Shown: piece by piece, positions 1 through 5,562 of the stretch
Position numbering within the stretch: the first letter of the stretch is position 1
Layout of the letters: every line of letters starts with the position of its first letter
From: Kiloniellales bacterium
GTDB taxonomy: Bacteria > Pseudomonadota > Alphaproteobacteria > Kiloniellales > JAKSDN01
Direction of reading: 5' to 3'
Length of the DNA: 6,501 bases
Assembly (NCBI GenBank): GCA_022360075.1
Contig: JAKSDN010000498.1
Coordinates: 1 to 6,501 of the forward strand
Notes under the pieces: model-generated
The model's database searches: none
What the model was told of the DNA's origin: nothing
The model's input: only the letters and a program-made list of their open reading frames with translations
Program-made: the position numbers and the translations under genes

Positions 1-14
1 CGGATCGGTTCGCG

Positions 15-215
15 CTAACGTTCCGCTTGAGTGTCGAACAGCTTCCTTAGCTCCGCCTCGCCGCGCACCGCCGATGCCGTTCGGCGCACGCGCAGCCAGG
101 CTTCACGGACCTTTTCTTCGTTCGTCGATGAAGGGTCGCGAGAGTAGGAGCGCACCGCGAGCTTTGCGGCCGTCAGCGCTTCGCTGCGCTGGTTCGCCCG
201 CTCTGAGATGTTCAT
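15..215 (-). CDS. small charged helical protein of unknown function (66 aa)
   Basis: I do not recognise this protein. It is 66 residues long, starts with MNISERANQ, and is rich in Arg, Glu and Ala, with most of its length predicted helical by eye. It has no signal peptide, membrane segment or cysteine, so it is probably cytoplasmic. A short Asp-Pro-Ser-Ser-Thr-Asn stretch near residues 27-32 separates two helical halves. The case for a real gene is a good Shine-Dalgarno region (GGGGAGAAGG at 231-222, 6 nt before the ATG) and a CtrA-type box upstream at 266-280. The preceding gene on the same strand stops at 387, leaving 171 bp that can carry its own promoter. A size and charge like these fit a small regulator or adaptor, but that is a guess. 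A chance ORF is possible in such GC-rich DNA, although the ribosome site argues against it. Confidence 0.68.
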   Translation of the reverse strand: MNISERANQRSEALTAAKLAVRSYSRDPSSTNEEKVREAWLRVRRTASAVRGEAELRKLFDTQAER

Positions 216-265
216 GTCTTGCCTTCTCCCCTACAGAAAGACGAGAGAATCGGAGGCACGAAAGA

Positions 266-280
266 TTAACCAAGCGTTAA
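266..280. promoter_or_regulatory. CtrA-type binding box TTAA-N7-TTAA
   Basis: The plus strand reads TTAACCAAGCGTTAAC from 266, an exact match to the full CtrA site TTAA-N7-TTAA known from alphaproteobacteria. A third TTAA follows at 286-289 after 5 nt. The site lies 51-65 nt upstream of the ATG of the 66-aa gene at 215, in an A/T-richer stretch between two genes. The position suits a regulator of that small gene. I could not identify a convincing -35/-10 pair beside it. The motif is seen directly. Binding by CtrA is inference, and TTAA is short enough for a chance match, though TTAA is rare in DNA this GC-rich. Confidence 0.5.
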
Positions 281-386
281 CCGCGTTAAGGATTGGCTCG
301 GTTTCTTTTCTACAGGTTTGTAGGCAGGCGTACGAGCTTTTTGGTGTGACAATTCTGAGGAGATCGGTCCGGCGGACGTGTGGGCT

Positions 387-2657
387 TCAGCGGCGGGCCA
401 GGACGATGTCGATCAGGTCGTCCTCGTCGTCCCTCTCGCGGACTCTCCGCAGCACGATCCGCGTCGAGACGACATCGTTGCTGCGCAGGAACGTGCGGAC
501 CGCCATGCCGCGTTTGAGGGCGCGGAGCTTGGCACCGCTCCCACTCTGCTGCTCGCCGGCCCAATAGCTGAGGATGCGAATTCCGCGCTGGTCGGCGGCG
601 CGAATCTCCGCAGCCAAGGCGGCGAGATCGGCCTCGCTATCCGGGTTCAAGGCGGAGGCCCCGCCGGGAAAGCGCAGACGCAGCGCGATCGAGGGGTCGT
701 CGGCCGGCGGGAGCAGCGCTTGCTGCTCGGCAACCGCGGCCTCGACGGCGAGCCGGGCCTCCTTGGCCTCGCGTTCTTTCTCCCGAGCGAACTGAGCGCT
801 GTCGATCGCGTCCTCGGCGGCCGTCTCGGCCTCGTCGGCCATGTCTTCCGCGGCATCGGCGGCCTCTTCCGCGCGGGCCTCCGCCGCTTCGGCCTCGACG
901 CGGGCGCTTTCGGCCTCGGCAAGGGCCTGCGTCCGGGCGTCGCTATCGGGCGCCGTCTCGGCGACGGCCTGCGCGCGGGCATCGGCGACCTGAGCGGCCT
1001 CGAGCGCCCTGCGCCGGGCTGCCTCTGCGTCCTTCTCCGCCTGGAGGGCAGCCTGCTTCGCCGCGCGGGCGGCCTCTCGGGATTCCCCGGCCTCCTGGGC
1101 CACGCGCTCGGCCTCGGCTGCCGCAGCTTCCGCCTCTTCCTTGGCTCTGTCGACCTCGGACAGGACGCGGTCGCGCTCCTCATCAACAGGCTCGGGTGGG
1201 GCCTCCGCCCTTGGGGCGGGGGCGGCTTCAGGCACCGACGGATCCGATTTGGCGGAAGCGGCATCGGCCTCGGCAACCCGCCGCTGCTCGGCGGTGGTTT
1301 GAGCACTGGCCGTGCTTGCGGCGCTCTGCGACGGCGCTGCTGCGGCGGCAGGGCCCGCCGGCTCGGGGGAACCGGCGGCGCGGCTCGCCTGTGCGACGTC
1401 GTCGCGGGCGACGCGCTCGCGTTCGCTCGGAAGGGCCGTCGCCGCTGCTTCCGCAACCCCGGGCAGGTCGGACCCGCTGTCCGCTGCGCGGGCGTCTGCC
1501 GCCGGCGCCCTGGGGATGGCGGGCGCGGCCTCCGAGATGCCGGTGGGGGCCAAGGTCGGCTGACCGGCGATGCTCGAGCCGGTCAGCCCGGCGCGGGCGA
1601 AGTCGGCCTTGGCCACCGCCACCTCGACCTCGGCCAGAACACCAGCCCGCTCGGCGGCACTCAGCGTGTCGGCAAAGCGCTCGCTCGCCAGCTCGTAGCT
1701 CTCCTCCGCGGCATCCTCGGCCGTCTCGGCCAAGTCCTCGGCCCGCTCGGCCAGATCCGCCGCGGTCTCGGCCGCGCTTTCGGCGGCTCTCTCGGCCCGC
1801 TCCACGGCGGCCCGCGCCCGTTGCGTGCCCTCCGCGTCCTCCGTGCCCGAGGCCGCGGCGAGATCTTCGAGCCTCTCGACCATGGCGGCGGCCAGCTCCG
1901 CCTGCTCGGCACCGGCCTTGGCGGCCCCCATGGCTTGCCGCTCCGCCTGGCGCGCATAGAGCGCCGCGTCGGCCGCCCGCTTGGCGTCGGTCTCGGCACG
2001 GACCGCCAACTGCGTCGCCGCGAGCGCATAGGCGAGGGCCTGCTCACGGGATTCCGTTTCTTCCGTCGCCTCGATCGCCCGCTCCGCGTTCTCGCCGTCA
2101 GCTTCGATCGCCGCCAGAGCCGCGGCCGCGTCGGCGGCTGTCTGCTCGGCCAGGCGAGCTGCGCGCTCGGCTTCTGCGCGGAAGGCCGTGGCGTCGACCG
2201 CCGCGACCTCGGCACGGCGCCGGACCTGCGCGAAGTCGGAGGCCGCGGCGGCGGAGGCTTCGGCCGGTGGCACGGCCGCGTCCGGGTCGGAGAACCAGGT
2301 CCAGGGCCTCAGCCAAGAAGAGCGGCCCTCGCCGCTGACGTTCGCGACCGGCCGGCTCTGGCCGTTCGCCGCGGGTTGTGCGTCGCGTGCTGTGCCGGAG
2401 CCGCCCCCAGAGGGCCGGGCGGGGGAGACCGGGGAAGATGAGGGCTGGAGGTTCTCGGTCGGGCTCGAGCTTGGCGTCTCGGCGGTGGCCTTCGGGGCCT
2501 CCGTGACGGCCTTGCCGGGCGGCGGATAGGGCTGTCCTCCGCAGGCCGCGGCCAACAGGCTCAGCGCGATCGCGCAGGTCCAGGGGAACCGCCCGCTGGA
2601 GCCGGCATGCTCCCGCCCGGTGGCTCGCTCGTCGCTTCTCGGCGTCGGGCCCGTCAA
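387..2657 (-). CDS. long Ala/Glu-rich coiled-coil lipoprotein with a degenerate C-terminal OmpA-like domain (756 aa)
   Basis: This is a predicted outer-membrane lipoprotein. After a 23-residue charged leader comes a hydrophobic segment ending in LLAAAC, with the lipidated Cys at residue 39. The next residue is Gly, so there is no Asp retention signal. Residues 41-110 are a Pro/Ser/Gly-rich linker. Residues about 138-357 are an Ala/Glu/Arg helix with clear heptads, briefly broken near 270-279. Residues about 362-490 are a Pro/Ala-rich flexible spacer. Residues about 492-647 are a second coiled coil. Residues about 655-756 fit the OmpA superfamily: LRLRFPGGASALNPDSEADL, IRILSYW, KRGMAVRTFL and a final IDIVL strand. 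The usual GHTD motif is replaced by SYWAG and the usual NRRVEI by DDLIDI, so the Asp that contacts diaminopimelate is missing, while Arg716 of the KRGMAV helix remains. The start is TTG, chosen because GGAGG sits 7 nt upstream. It probably has its own promoter, since a terminator lies upstream at 2771-2805. A role as a long periplasmic spacer or scaffold is inference. Confidence 0.9.
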   Translation of the reverse strand: MTGPTPRSDERATGREHAGSSGRFPWTCAIALSLLAAACGGQPYPPPGKAVTEAPKATAETPSSSPTENLQPSSSPVSPARPSGGGSGTARDAQPAANGQSRPVANVSGEGRSSWLRPWTWFSDPDAAVPPAEASAAAASDFAQVRRRAEVAAVDATAFRAEAERAARLAEQTAADAAAALAAIEADGENAERAIEATEETESREQALAYALAATQLAVRAETDAKRAADAALYARQAERQAMGAAKAGAEQAELAAAMVERLEDLAAASGTEDAEGTQRARAAVERAERAAESAAETAADLAERAEDLAETAEDAAEESYELASERFADTLSAAERAGVLAEVEVAVAKADFARAGLTGSSIAGQPTLAPTGISEAAPAIPRAPAADARAADSGSDLPGVAEAAATALPSERERVARDDVAQASRAAGSPEPAGPAAAAAPSQSAASTASAQTTAEQRRVAEADAASAKSDPSVPEAAPAPRAEAPPEPVDEERDRVLSEVDRAKEEAEAAAAEAERVAQEAGESREAARAAKQAALQAEKDAEAARRRALEAAQVADARAQAVAETAPDSDARTQALAEAESARVEAEAAEARAEEAADAAEDMADEAETAAEDAIDSAQFAREKEREAKEARLAVEAAVAEQQALLPPADDPSIALRLRFPGGASALNPDSEADLAALAAEIRAADQRGIRILSYWAGEQQSGSGAKLRALKRGMAVRTFLRSNDVVSTRIVLRRVRERDDEDDLIDIVLARR
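1671..1796 (-). repeat. in-frame 21-nt (heptad) repeats inside the coiled-coil lipoprotein
   Basis: Residues 288-329 of the 756-aa lipoprotein fall into six consecutive seven-residue units: AERAAES, AAETAAD, LAERAED, LAETAED, AAEESYE and LASERFA. Ala or Leu recurs at core positions and Glu/Asp/Arg outside. At DNA level this gives a 21-nt period and many copies of the word CTCGGCC (plus strand). It is the most regular part of a longer low-complexity region. The simplest reading is coding repetition that builds a coiled coil, possibly enlarged by slippage or unequal exchange. It is not a mobile or CRISPR repeat. Confidence 0.6.
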
Positions 2658-2664
2658 GCCTAAG

Positions 2665-2669
2665 CCTCC
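2665..2669 (-). promoter_or_regulatory. ribosome binding site fixing a TTG start
   Basis: On the minus strand GGAGG stands 7 nt before the TTG at 2657-2655. No ATG lies between this TTG and the signal-peptide hydrophobic core, so this site decides the start of the long lipoprotein. A TTG start behind a strong Shine-Dalgarno is common in GC-rich bacteria. Confidence 0.75.
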
Positions 2670-2770
2670 ATCACCTTCGTAAGAGGTCCGTAACAGGCCG
2701 GAAATCTATCGCAAGCGAACCTCGGAGGCCATCAGACAAAGCCGTGCTTGCCGGCTCGGCTGGCGGTGCT

Positions 2771-2805
2771 CAAAAGCGGAAGCCGCCGGAAATCCGGCGG
2801 CTTCC
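2771..2805 (-). terminator. rho-independent terminator of the OmpA lipoprotein gene
   Basis: A perfect inverted repeat pairs 2778-2790 with 2793-2805 (GGAAGCCGCCGG arms). In RNA this is a 12-bp stem closed by a 4-nt loop. Read on the minus strand it is followed by GC and then TTTT (2775-2772). It lies 69 nt beyond the stop codon at 2874, the expected place for the terminator of the 293-aa lipoprotein gene. It also separates that gene from the long lipoprotein gene starting at 2657. On the plus strand there is no U-tract after the stem, so it is directional. Confidence 0.85.
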
Positions 2806-2873
2806 AATCCTCGCTCCGTCTTTGCCGCCCGCGTTGGGCCGAGTCGCGCAGCGGCTCCCGCCGGACGCGGGCC

Positions 2874-3755
2874 CTACTTCTCGAACTCGATCTCGACGCG
2901 GCGGTTGGCCTGCTCGGGCACGCCGTCGGCAGTCGGGACCTGCGGCCGCGATTCGCCGAAGTAGTCCACAGCGATCGCGCCGCCCGGCACGCCGTTCCGG
3001 GTCAGATAGTCGAAGACCGCGTCCGCGCGGCGCTGCGAAAGCGCCATGTTGTAGCGGTCGGTGCCGGCGCGGTCGGTGTGGCCCTGGACGATCACCTGGG
3101 TCGGCTTGGCGGCGTCGTAGTCTTCGGCCACCTCGTCAAGCGTCGCCACTGCATCCTGCGACAGGGCTGAGCTGTCGAAGTCGAAGAAGACGACGTAGGG
3201 CCCCGGCAGCGGCATCTCGGCGGGCTCGGCCGGTGTCGGCATCAGCGCCTCGACCTCGTCCATCGCCTCCAGGAAAGCGTCACGGCAAGCCGCGATGTCG
3301 TCCGGCTGGAAGTTCTCTTCTTGTTCCTGGACCCAGCAGTCGTACATGACCTGTGCACGGGCCGCCGGCTCGGGCGCCCACTCGCGCGCACCTGCACGCA
3401 GAGCGCGTTGCAACCGCCAGATGCCGTTGAACAGGTCGGCGCGATGCTCGAGGGGGATCCAGCGATGGGTGATCGGGTGTTCGGGTTCGACGTTCTGACC
3501 TGCCGCCACCGCCTGGGCGCGGCGTGCGAAGCGATCGGAGTCCTCGTAGTCACCTTCTGAGAATTCAGCTTGCGCGAGCGAGACATAGCCCTGGTGCAGA
3601 GCCTGGGCGAAAGCACCCTCGGGAGCGGTCGTCGCCTGCGCCCGCTGGAGCTCGAAGCCGTCTTCGACGTGCGTCGCCTCGGCGCCGTAATGCTCGCAAG
3701 CGCCAAGCAACGCGACGCATAGCCCAAGCGCCGCGGCGTGGTGCAGCTTCAGCAT
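2874..3755 (-). CDS. OmpA-family lipoprotein with a canonical peptidoglycan-binding domain (293 aa)
   Basis: This is a predicted outer-membrane lipoprotein that grips peptidoglycan through its C-terminus. The signal peptide is MLKLHHAAALGLCVALLGAC, with a textbook lipobox LGAC and lipidated Cys20, followed by Glu. Residues about 45-170 form a helical region of no family I recognise. It looks TPR-like around the FSEGDYEDSDRFARRAQ stretch and carries Cys140 and Cys157, which could form a disulfide. A Pro-rich hinge (172-186) leads to the OmpA domain at about 187-293: VVFFDFDSSALS, GHTDRAGTDRYNMALSQRRA and NRRVEIEF. Asp228 and Arg243 are the predicted diaminopimelate contacts, both present. The ATG has a GGGGG ribosome site 6 nt upstream. 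It is preceded by a 346-bp gap and followed by a strong terminator, so it is probably monocistronic. It resembles Pal-type proteins, but the extra central domain makes it longer than Pal and no tol genes are visible, so I give no symbol. Confidence 0.93.
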   Translation of the reverse strand: MLKLHHAAALGLCVALLGACEHYGAEATHVEDGFELQRAQATTAPEGAFAQALHQGYVSLAQAEFSEGDYEDSDRFARRAQAVAAGQNVEPEHPITHRWIPLEHRADLFNGIWRLQRALRAGAREWAPEPAARAQVMYDCWVQEQEENFQPDDIAACRDAFLEAMDEVEALMPTPAEPAEMPLPGPYVVFFDFDSSALSQDAVATLDEVAEDYDAAKPTQVIVQGHTDRAGTDRYNMALSQRRADAVFDYLTRNGVPGGAIAVDYFGESRPQVPTADGVPEQANRRVEIEFEK

Positions 3756-3785
3756 GACTTTCCCCCTCTGCGTTAGCTCGCCTTT

Positions 3786-3803
3786 GCCTTATACCATAAA
3801 GGC
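3786..3803 (-). promoter_or_regulatory. possible promoter -10 region within a dyad, upstream of the OmpA lipoprotein
   Basis: The minus strand reads GCCTTTATGGTATAAGGC, whose ends GCCTT/AAGGC are an inverted repeat. It contains TATAAG and TATGGT, either of which could be a -10 hexamer. TTCAAT lies 16 nt before TATGGT as a weak -35. The site is 31-48 nt upstream of the ATG at 3755, so transcription would begin just ahead of the ribosome site. The match to sigma-70 consensus is poor, so it is a candidate only. The dyad could equally be an operator. Confidence 0.3.
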
Positions 3804-4029
3804 CTTAGGCCCGGATTGAACAGCGAAAACTGTGTTTCCGGCCGGCCACTTCCCGCGCCTCGATGTCCGATTGAGAGCCTCTTGAGAGGCATTGGTGGAA
3901 CACCGAAAGGCGCGGTCCTGGAAAGAATCTTGCCCCGCTCATGAAATAGCCCGGCCCATGAGGAACCACAAGCTCTTTCGCTGTTTCGGCGGCTGCGGCT
4001 TTTGCACCGCCGCATGATTGCTGCAGCGC

Positions 4030-4078
4030 AAAATCACACAGGCCGACGCGTCGTACATACCGGCGTACCCGTATGTGT
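4030..4078 (-). terminator. weak candidate terminator structure after the kinase gene
   Basis: Beginning 24 nt beyond the kinase stop, the minus strand holds ACATAC-GGG-TACG-CCG-GTATGT (4076-4055), a hairpin with one internal mismatch. The 10-bp palindrome CGACGCGTCG (4053-4044) comes next, then TGTGTGATTTTG. Outer ACACA (4078-4074) and TGTGT (4040-4036) segments could close both hairpins into one branched structure, followed by TTTT at 4033-4030. The place fits an operon end, but this is not a standard single-stem terminator. The inverted repeats could instead bind a protein. Confidence 0.28.
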
Positions 4079-4101
4079 CGTTCGTCCCTCGAGCGCGCCG
4101 G

Positions 4102-5562
4102 TCATGGGGGATCGGCTCGGTTCTTTTCCTCCGCGACTCCGAGCGGCGTGGCAGGCAGGACGAGCCGGGCCCGAAGCCCGGGTTCGTTGTCCTCGAGCCG
4201 AAGCGCGCCGCCGTGAAGGCTGGCGACCGCGGCGACCAGGCTGAGGCCCAAACCGCTGCCGGGCGTGCTGCGGCTGGCTTCCAGGCGGTAGAACCGCTCG
4301 GTGACGCGCTCGCGGGCCGCTTCGGGGATTCCTTCGCCCCGATCCCAAACGATGAGATCGACGCTCCTGCCCGACGGAGCCAGCACGATCCCGAGACGAC
4401 CCTGGGGCGGCGAGAACTTGATCGCGTTGTCCAAGAGGTTCGAGAGCGCCTGAAACAGCAGATCGCGGTCGCCGCGCACTTTGGCCGGCTCTGCCGCCTC
4501 GACCGCTAGGCTGAGGCCTTGCTCCTCGGCCAGCGGTTCGTAGAGCTCGGCGGCGTCGGTCACGAGCGCGGCAAGGTCGACGGAGTCGAAGCGGCGGCGC
4601 GGCGCACCCGACTCGGCCTGAGCGATGTTGAGCAGGGCGTTGAATGTGTCCAGCAGCCGGTCCGCTTCCGCGATCGTCTGCTCGATCGCGGCCCGGTAGG
4701 CCTTCGACGCGTCGTCGGCGTCCGGGGGCTGATCCATGAGGGTGATCTCGAGGCGGCTGCGCAGCCGGGCCAGAGGGCTGCGCAAGTCGTGGGCGATGCT
4801 CTCGGTGACCTGCTTCATGCCGCTCAGAAGCCGCTCGATCTGATCGAGCATCGCGTTCAGGTTGCGCGCAAGCTCGTCGAACTCGTCGTCGCGGCCACTG
4901 ATGGCGACCCGCTGGCCGAGATCGCCGCCCATGATGCGCCGGCTGGCCTGGTTGATCGTATCGATCCGGCGCAGAATCGAGCGGCTCATCAAAACGCCGC
5001 CGACCAGCGACAGCGCGATCGTCACGATGATGCCGAAGATCAGCATCTCGCGGATCTGCGCGGCGATGCGGTCGCGCTCCCGCACGTCGTGGCCAACAAG
5101 CAGGTGGAGCTGGCCGCCCAGAGTAAAGACCCGGGCGCGGCCGAAGTTGATGCCGCTGCGGTCCGCTTCGGGGAAGTCCAAGCGGAAGGTCACCCAGCCG
5201 GCCTCGTCCGGTGGCTCGTCCGGCCAGCGCGTGAGGTTGCCGGCGAGCGGCTCGAAGCGGGCGCCGGCCAGCAAATAAAGGCCGCGCGCGGCATCCGCGC
5301 TGGACGAGCGCCGGCGGATCACCTCGACGAGGCCGGACAGGCCGCGCCGCTGGTAGTGCTCGGCAAGACCGCGGATTTCCGCGTCGATGGTGGCGTCGAT
5401 CTGCCGTGTGACGGAGTCGGTGGCGGCCCAATAGATCAGCCCGACCAGGATCAGCACGGCCGTGCTGAACAGCGAGATGTAGACCAGCGCGAGGCGAAAG
5501 CTGCTCGAGCCCAGAAGGCTGGAGCGTTCGGGCAGGACGCCTTGGGCCCTAGTCCGGCGCAC
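4102..5562 (-). CDS. membrane sensor histidine kinase (HAMP, HisKA, HATPase_c; 486 aa)
   Basis: This is an inner-membrane sensor kinase that should autophosphorylate on His and pass the phosphate to the regulator encoded just upstream. Transmembrane helix 1 is at about residues 24-46. A periplasmic sensor of about 125 residues follows, including GLYLLAG and LHLLVGHDVRERDRI. Transmembrane helix 2 is at about 173-192 and the HAMP linker at about 193-246. The HisKA helix carries ESIAHDLRSPLARLRSRLE with phospho-acceptor His258. The ATPase domain shows the N box NLLDNAIKFS (Asn375, Asn379), G1 DRGEGIP, an F-box-like ERFYRLEASRS and G2 GSGLGLSLV, so it looks intact. The GTG start lies inside the end of the regulator gene (14-nt overlap) and has no clear ribosome site, so translation is probably coupled. 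No other ATG, GTG or TTG occurs before helix 1. The architecture is that of CusS/QseC-type kinases. The signal it senses is not evident, and the neighbouring protease gene hints at envelope stress. Confidence 0.95.
   Translation of the reverse strand: MRRTRAQGVLPERSSLLGSSSFRLALVYISLFSTAVLILVGLIYWAATDSVTRQIDATIDAEIRGLAEHYQRRGLSGLVEVIRRRSSSADAARGLYLLAGARFEPLAGNLTRWPDEPPDEAGWVTFRLDFPEADRSGINFGRARVFTLGGQLHLLVGHDVRERDRIAAQIREMLIFGIIVTIALSLVGGVLMSRSILRRIDTINQASRRIMGGDLGQRVAISGRDDEFDELARNLNAMLDQIERLLSGMKQVTESIAHDLRSPLARLRSRLEITLMDQPPDADDASKAYRAAIEQTIAEADRLLDTFNALLNIAQAESGAPRRRFDSVDLAALVTDAAELYEPLAEEQGLSLAVEAAEPAKVRGDRDLLFQALSNLLDNAIKFSPPQGRLGIVLAPSGRSVDLIVWDRGEGIPEAARERVTERFYRLEASRSTPGSGLGLSLVAAVASLHGGALRLEDNEPGLRARLVLPATPLGVAEEKNRADPP

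Larger units (their letters stand above)
3756..4101. other. 346-bp intergenic region without a supportable gene
   Basis: This stretch separates the kinase stop from the lipoprotein start and is visibly less GC-rich than the flanking genes. I see dyad structures right after the kinase stop (4030-4078), small hairpins such as GCCTC-ttga-GAGGC near 3878-3891, a CCGGCCGG palindrome near 3839-3846, and the possible promoter at 3786-3803. An 80-codon minus-strand ORF here (4015-3773) has no ribosome site and no recognisable sequence. I found no tRNA, riboswitch or convincing small-RNA gene. Confidence 0.6.

Noticed and set aside
306..320. CTACA-aacc-TGTAG hairpin (minus strand) downstream of the long lipoprotein as its terminator
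   Set aside because: The stem has only 5 bp and is followed by AAAAG rather than a U-tract, too weak to call a terminator.
1196..2338. 380-codon Pro/Arg-rich plus-strand frame
   Set aside because: Another frame of the same low-complexity gene; its composition is typical of a shadow ORF.
378..2441. 687-codon open frame on the plus strand, antisense to the long lipoprotein
   Set aside because: It is Gly/Arg/Leu-rich with no recognisable domain or ribosome site. Ala and Glu codons in a GC-rich gene read backwards rarely give stops. The minus frame has a lipobox, heptads and an OmpA-like domain.
3773..4015. 80-codon minus-strand ORF in the intergenic region
   Set aside because: It has no ribosome site, an Arg/Ser-rich unfamiliar sequence, and it would occupy the likely promoter of the lipoprotein gene.
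4034..4105. 23-codon minus-strand ORF whose ATG overlaps the kinase stop as ATGA
   Set aside because: The overlap looks like translational coupling, but the peptide is tiny, has no recognisable sequence, and ends within the dyad cluster. Chance is more likely.
4034..5431. 465-codon minus-strand frame overlapping the histidine kinase
   Set aside because: An out-of-frame, Arg/Pro-rich reading of the kinase gene. The kinase frame has every HisKA and ATPase motif.
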